The notes under the pieces were generated by a model, which was not told the DNA's origin, did no database searches, and saw only the letters and a list, made by a program, of their open reading frames with translations. Of a DNA stretch of 15,024 nucleotides, positions 11,387 through 15,024 are shown in pieces (within the stretch, counting starts at the first letter, position 1; each line of letters begins with the position of its first letter). The DNA comes from Methylophilaceae bacterium UBA7525 (GTDB lineage Bacteria > Pseudomonadota > Gammaproteobacteria > Burkholderiales > Methylophilaceae). Both the position numbers and the translations under genes were made by a program. Location of the stretch: NCBI GenBank assembly GCA_002479405.1, contig DLMX01000024.1:1-15024 (forward strand), written 5' to 3'.

Positions 11387-12084
11387 TGCAATTCTTGATG
11401 AATGGCTTGCAGTGTTTGTAAGGGGTCGGCTGCCTGTGTGATGGGGCGGCCGATGACGAGGTAATCCGCACCCCAGGCGATGGCCTGCGCGGGAGTGACG
11501 ACGCGGGATTGATCATCCAGGCTGGCGGTTTTCGGGCGGATGCCCGGCGTCACCAGACAAAAATCTGCACCCAGTTGTTTCTTCAGCAACTGGGCTTCCT
11601 GTGCAGAGCAGACCACGCCATCGAGGCCGGCCTGTTTGGTCAGGCTGGCAAGGCGCAGCACCTGGTTCTGCAATTCATTTTCCACCCCGATTTCCTTCAG
11701 CGCGGCCTGGTTCATGCTGGTGAGCACGGTGACGGCAATCAGCAAGGGCTGGCGGCCGCTTTTCGCCACACCTTCACGTGCGGCCTGCATCATGGCGGTG
11801 CCGCCGGAAGCATGCACGTTGAGCATCCAGACGCCGAGGCGGCTGGCAGCTTCGCAGGCCTTTTGCACGGTGGTGGGGATATCGTGGAATTTCAGGTCGA
11901 GAAAAACGCCGAAGTCCTTGGCGATCAGTTTTTCAACCAGTTGCGGGCCGGCGGCCGTGAACAGTTCCTTGCCGACCTTGAGGCGACACAGCGCCGGGTC
12001 GAGGCGCTCGACCAGTTGCAGGGCGGAGGCGGCGTCGGCGTAGTCCAGTGCGACGACGATTCTTGGGTTGCTTGGTTGGCTCAT
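11377..12084 (-). CDS. pyrF: Orotidine 5'-phosphate decarboxylase (235 aa)
   Basis: Last step of de novo UMP synthesis: decarboxylates OMP to UMP in the cytosol. The TIM-barrel signature is complete. VALDYAD (11-17) carries the first active-site aspartate. KVGKELF (36-42) follows. The catalytic tetrad segment FLDLKFHDIPTTV (61-73) has Asp63, Lys65 and Asp68, and TPGIRP supplies the phosphate-gripper loop. Length is standard for the short PyrF class found in betaproteobacteria and gammaproteobacteria. The ATG overlaps the lapB stop by 4 bp (ATGA), so it is coupled to lapB. The order lapA-lapB-pyrF is widely shared in these groups. It is the last gene of the run, converging on the DUF2380 gene. 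Confidence 0.97.
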   Translation of the reverse strand: MSQPSNPRIVVALDYADAASALQLVERLDPALCRLKVGKELFTAAGPQLVEKLIAKDFGVFLDLKFHDIPTTVQKACEAASRLGVWMLNVHASGGTAMMQAAREGVAKSGRQPLLIAVTVLTSMNQAALKEIGVENELQNQVLRLASLTKQAGLDGVVCSAQEAQLLKKQLGADFCLVTPGIRPKTASLDDQSRVVTPAQAIAWGADYLVIGRPITQAADPLQTLQAIHQELQQA

Positions 12085-13244
12085 GCTACGGACTCGGTAG
12101 GTTCGGAAGGCAGGGATTCCCAGGCGTTACAGGCCGGGCATTGCCAGTGGTAATGTTTGGCGCGGAAGCCGCACTGGCTGCAGACGTAGGCGCTGCGGTT
12201 GCCGATGGCGTAGCGAACGGTCTGCTGGATGACATGCGCATCCTGCGGTGCTTCGTCCTGTAGCAGGCGTGCCTGCAACAGCAGGTCCAGTGTCTGCAGG
12301 CTGGGTTTCTTCACCAACTCGTCACGCGCCAGCCTGGCGGCGGTTTCGGCATCCTGCTGGGCGATGGTGGCTTCATAGAGCACGTTGAGCAGGCTGTATA
12401 GTTTGTAGGTCTGCAGATAGGTCTTGAGTAACTCCAGACCCTCATTGACCCGGTTCAGCGTGCGGTAGCTGGCCAGCAGTTTGGCGGCAATCAGGCCCAG
12501 ATAATCAGGCTGTTGGAATTCGATGCGCTTCCAGATGGCAATGGCGGCTTCGTGGCTGCCGGCCAGTGCCTCCATCTCGCCCAGCATGACATTTGCGCGT
12601 ACGCAGTTCTTGTTGGCATCCAGCGCTTCGTCCAGATGTTTCCTCGCGGTTTCGCGGTCGTTGCCGAGCAGGGCCTGTACGGCTTGCTCACAGTGGTACT
12701 GAGCGATCTCCTTGCGAAAGGGGATGCCTGACAGGCGCTCAAGTTCGGTGGCGGTTTCCACTGCCTTGTGCCATTCGCGTTCGCGCACATAGATCTCGAG
12801 CAGTGCGCGCAGTGCGGGTTGTTCGTAACGGCTGTCATCCAGTGACTTGAACAGTTCCTCGGCACGGTCGAACAGGCCGGCTTTCAGGTAATCCTGTGCC
12901 AGTTCAGCGCGGATCGCCAGCTTCTGCGGTTCGGCCAGTTCGCGCCGTTCCAGCAGGCTGAGGTGCAGGTTTATGGCGCGGTCGACCTCGCCGCGGCGGC
13001 GGAACAGGCTGCCTAGCGCGAAATGCAGTTCCAGCGATTCGGCATTGGCTTCTACGGCCTCGACAAAGGCTTCAATCGCTTTGTCATGCTGATCGCTGAT
13101 AAGGAAGTTGAGACCCTTGAAATAGGCGGCAGGCAGTGCGGTAGATTCTGATAAGAGCTGTTTGATATCGACGCGGGCGGCAAGCCAGCCCAGCGTGAAG
13201 AAAAGCGGCAGCGCAAGTAGCCACCAGTATTCGAATTCCGTCAT
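12081..13244 (-). CDS. lapB: Lipopolysaccharide assembly protein B (387 aa)
   Basis: Inner-membrane-anchored TPR protein (YciM) that, as known from E. coli, links LPS synthesis to transport and promotes FtsH-dependent turnover of LpxC. The N-terminus has one membrane helix (about 6-23, YWWLLALPLFFTLGWLAA) with the rest cytosolic. A long array of TPR-like helix pairs spans roughly residues 35-330 (for example ALPAAYFKGLNFLI and AIEAFVEAVEAN). The C-terminal rubredoxin-like metal site has Cys355/Cys358 (VCSQCG) and Cys369/Cys372 (CPACNAWE). Length matches E. coli LapB (389 aa). The start overlaps the lapA stop by 4 bp; the stop overlaps the pyrF start by 4 bp. Confidence 0.96.
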   Translation of the reverse strand: MTEFEYWWLLALPLFFTLGWLAARVDIKQLLSESTALPAAYFKGLNFLISDQHDKAIEAFVEAVEANAESLELHFALGSLFRRRGEVDRAINLHLSLLERRELAEPQKLAIRAELAQDYLKAGLFDRAEELFKSLDDSRYEQPALRALLEIYVREREWHKAVETATELERLSGIPFRKEIAQYHCEQAVQALLGNDRETARKHLDEALDANKNCVRANVMLGEMEALAGSHEAAIAIWKRIEFQQPDYLGLIAAKLLASYRTLNRVNEGLELLKTYLQTYKLYSLLNVLYEATIAQQDAETAARLARDELVKKPSLQTLDLLLQARLLQDEAPQDAHVIQQTVRYAIGNRSAYVCSQCGFRAKHYHWQCPACNAWESLPSEPTESVA

Positions 13245-13504
13245 GATTTTTTATTGGTATCCAGGGTTTTTAGCTCGCGCTCCAGAGAAAGCAGTCGTCT
13301 GCGTTGGCTGATAATGGGCTTGAGGCAAATCAGCATGCCGATGATGACGCCTGCCAGCAGGCTCGTCAGCAGCATCAGAGATAAGGGCGCTTCCCAGCGG
13401 AAGCCCAGATAGTATTGCAGTTCCACCGGCTCAACATTCTTGATCGCAAAGCCGAGCAGCAGCAGGGAAAAGATGGCGAGCAGGATGGCAAGGAGATATC
13501 TCAT
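13241..13504 (-). CDS. lapA: Lipopolysaccharide assembly protein A domain protein (87 aa)
   Basis: Small inner-membrane protein of the LapA/DUF1049 family, partner of LapB in LPS assembly. Two hydrophobic segments (about 3-21 and 41-63) flank the conserved NVEPVELQYYLG loop. The C-terminal part (SQRRRLLSLERELKTLD) is charged and probably a short coiled coil in the cytosol. Length is normal. It begins 75 bp after a strong terminator that ends the rpsA-ihfB transcript, so it needs its own promoter in 13505-13570. That spacer has a TAAAAT (minus strand) close to the ATG and a TGCAT/ATGCA inverted repeat (13541-13557), but no convincing -35/-10 pair. Coupled to lapB by a 4-bp overlap. Confidence 0.93.
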   Translation of the reverse strand: MRYLLAILLAIFSLLLLGFAIKNVEPVELQYYLGFRWEAPLSLMLLTSLLAGVIIGMLICLKPIISQRRRLLSLERELKTLDTNKKS

Positions 13505-13562
13505 GGCGCTATTTTACCTAAGCCTGATGCAACTCCCTAATGCATGTTAATAATGCAGGGCG

Positions 13563-13604
13563 AAAAAAAACGGCAGAGGCTCAATCTTGATTGAAGCTCT
13601 GCCG
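13563..13604 (-). terminator. Rho-independent terminator of the rpsA-ihfB transcript
   Basis: On the minus strand a long stem (13604-13589 with 13586-13571) of 16 positions with two mismatches is built on CGGCAGAG/CTCTGCCG. It is followed immediately by eight T (13570-13563). It lies 38 bp after the ihfB stop. It separates the rpsA-ihfB unit from lapA-lapB-pyrF. Confidence 0.92.
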
Positions 13605-13641
13605 CTTGTCGAACTATATGAATAGCTCTGTCAGTTAAAGA

Positions 13642-13926
13642 CTACTCGGCTAAATCCACACGCTCGCGCAACTCTTTACCAGCCTTGAAGTGCGGTACGT
13701 ACTTTTCGGGTACTTGCACCTTGGTGCCTGTTTTAGGGTTGCGGCCGAGACGTGGCGGACGGTAATTCAGACTGAAACTACCGAAACCACGAATCTCGAT
13801 GCGCTCACCAGCGGCAAGCTTGTCCGACATGGAGTCAAGGATGGCTTTGACAGAAAGTTCTGCATCCTTGACCACCAACTGCGGAAAGCGCGCTGCCAAG
13901 TTGGCAATCAGCTCTGATTTTGTCAT
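13642..13926 (-). CDS. ihfB: Integration host factor subunit beta (94 aa)
   Basis: Half of the IHF heterodimer, a nucleoid protein that bends DNA sharply at specific sites for replication, recombination and transcription. The opening MTKSELIANLAARFP, GFGSFSLNYRPPRLGRNPKTG (47-67) with the intercalating Pro64, and KAGKELRERV near the end are diagnostic of the beta subunit rather than HU or IHF alpha. Length (94 aa) equals the E. coli protein. It starts 12 bp after rpsA, with AAGG (13937-13940) overlapping the rpsA stop as ribosome binding site. The rpsA-ihfB pair is conserved across proteobacteria. A strong terminator follows. Confidence 0.97.
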   Translation of the reverse strand: MTKSELIANLAARFPQLVVKDAELSVKAILDSMSDKLAAGERIEIRGFGSFSLNYRPPRLGRNPKTGTKVQVPEKYVPHFKAGKELRERVDLAE

Positions 13927-13938
13927 GGCTTGATTGCC

Positions 13939-15024
13939 TTATTCTTTGTTTTTGCCGTCAAGCTTGGCCTTCAACAGGGCGCCCAGACTGGTGGTGCCTG
14001 CGTTGCCGGAGTCGGCATCGAATTTCTGCGCTGCATCGGCGGCTTCCGGTTGGTCCTTGGCCTTGATGGACAAGCCGATGGTGCGGTTCTTGCGATCGAC
14101 GTTGATGATACGAGCTTCGATCTCTTGACCTTCCTTCAGCACGGCAGCAACGTCAGTGACCTTCTCCTTGGAGATGTCGGTTGCGCGCAGATAGCCTTCG
14201 ACTTCATCTTCCAGTGCAATCACTGCACCTTTGTCATCGATGCTCTTGACGGTACCGGTAACGATAGCGCCCTTGTCATTGATGGCGGTGTAAGCGTTGA
14301 ACGGATCGCTGTCCATTTGCTTGACGCCGAGGGAGATACGTTCCTTCTCGACATCGATGGCCAGAACAACAGCAGAAACTTCGTCACCCTTCTTGAAATT
14401 GCGGATGGCTTCTTCGCCGGTCTGGTTCCATGAGAGGTCGGACAGGTGAATCAGGCCGTCGATACCGCCCGGTAAGCCGATGAAAACACCGAAGTCGGTA
14501 ATGGATTTGATCTGGCCGCTGACCTTGTCACCCTTCTTGTGGGATGCTGCAAAGTCATCCCATGGGTTGGCCTGGCATTGCTTCATGCCGAGAGACAGAC
14601 GACGACGATCTTCGTCGATTTCCAGAATCATGACTTCGACTTCGTCACCCAGTTGAGCGATCTTGGCCGGATGTACGTTCTTGTTGGTCCAGTCCATTTC
14701 GGAAACGTGTACCAGACCTTCGATGCCCGGCTCGATTTCAACGAATGCACCGTAGTCGGTCAGGTTGGTTACCTTGCCGAACAGGCGGGTGCTGACTGGA
14801 TAACGGCGGCTCAGTGCAACCCATGGGTCGTCGCCCAGTTGCTTGATGCCGAGGGAGACGCGGTTCTTCTCTTGATCGAACTTGAGGATCTTGGCTTCGA
14901 CTTCTTCGCCAACAGTCAGCACTTCGGACGGGTGCTTGACGCGGCGCCATGCCAGGTCAGTGATGTGCAGCAGGCCATCGATACCGCCCAGGTCAACGAA
15001 TGCACCGTAGTCGGTGATGTTCTT
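13939..15024 (-). CDS. rpsA: 30S ribosomal protein S1, C-terminal 361 residues (5' end beyond the right edge)
   Basis: S1 binds mRNA leaders and brings them to the 30S subunit. The window holds four S1 (OB-fold) repeats: about residues 1-68 (ITDYGAFVDLGGIDGLLHIT at its start), 73-155 (GKVTNLTDYGAFVEI), 158-240 (GQIKSITDFGVFIGLPGG) and 247-330 (GTVKSIDDKGAVIALEDE). Each ends in the typical R-x-SLG-x-KQ or similar block. These correspond to repeats 3-6 of the six-repeat protein. The tail SLGALLKAKLDGKNKE is typical of betaproteobacteria. The frame is open to the edge at 15024, so an internal Met at 14922 is not the start. Co-transcribed with ihfB. Confidence 0.98.
   Translation of the reverse strand, partial: KNITDYGAFVDLGGIDGLLHITDLAWRRVKHPSEVLTVGEEVEAKILKFDQEKNRVSLGIKQLGDDPWVALSRRYPVSTRLFGKVTNLTDYGAFVEIEPGIEGLVHVSEMDWTNKNVHPAKIAQLGDEVEVMILEIDEDRRRLSLGMKQCQANPWDDFAASHKKGDKVSGQIKSITDFGVFIGLPGGIDGLIHLSDLSWNQTGEEAIRNFKKGDEVSAVVLAIDVEKERISLGVKQMDSDPFNAYTAINDKGAIVTGTVKSIDDKGAVIALEDEVEGYLRATDISKEKVTDVAAVLKEGQEIEARIINVDRKNRTIGLSIKAKDQPEAADAAQKFDADSGNAGTTSLGALLKAKLDGKNKE

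Overview
The window reads as a chromosomal segment of a betaproteobacterium, probably a Nitrosomonadales/Gallionellales-type organism. This is an inference from gene order and protein similarity, not a database result. The supporting blocks are glyA - tfoX-like - nrdR - ribD on one side and rpsA - ihfB - lapA - lapB - pyrF on the other. Most of the sequence is GC-rich, densely coding housekeeping DNA. No rRNA, tRNA, CRISPR array or intact insertion sequence was recognised.

Layout. (1) Positions 1-2357, minus strand: an Old Yellow Enzyme-type flavin oxidoreductase, iscX, a YheT-type alpha/beta hydrolase and the first codons of a phosphomannomutase/phosphoglucomutase, closely spaced and co-directional. 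(2) Positions 2358-2716: a 359-bp divergent spacer holding a strong minus-strand intrinsic terminator, several hairpins and an anti-Shine-Dalgarno motif, together a candidate minus-strand small RNA, plus promoter elements for both flanking genes. (3) Positions 2717-7257, plus strand: glyA (one-carbon/serine-glycine), a TfoX C-terminal-domain protein, nrdR (repressor of ribonucleotide reductase genes), a small membrane-anchored protein of unknown function, ribD (riboflavin) and a TatD/YjjV-type metal hydrolase. Spacing is tight except for a 144-bp gap before ribD that carries three tandem 14-bp repeats. (4) Positions 7258-7504: an AT-rich spacer ending in a cluster of DnaA-box-like sites.

(5) Positions 7505-9294, plus strand: mtnA overlaps by 4 bp a FucA-type class II aldolase. 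This pair matches the gene signature of the DHAP shunt, in which methylthioribose-1-phosphate is isomerised and then split into DHAP and a methylthio-aldehyde. (6) Positions 9295-10800: an AT-rich, probably acquired island. It carries a convergent membrane methyltransferase of the MddA (methanethiol S-methyltransferase) type, and it is bounded on its far side by a decayed second copy of the aldolase 3' end. Aldolase and mddA could therefore form a small volatile-sulfur module (5'-methylthioadenosine salvage, then methylthio compounds, then dimethyl sulfide), but this is a hypothesis.

(7) Positions 10806-11357: an exported DUF2380-type protein. (8) Positions 11377-15024, minus strand: rpsA (3' two-thirds), ihfB, an intrinsic terminator, then lapA-lapB-pyrF joined by 4-bp start/stop overlaps.

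The regions most worth a second look are the mtnA-aldolase-mddA module with its duplicated 3' end, the candidate small RNA at about 2419-2640, and the DnaA-box cluster at 7392-7426.
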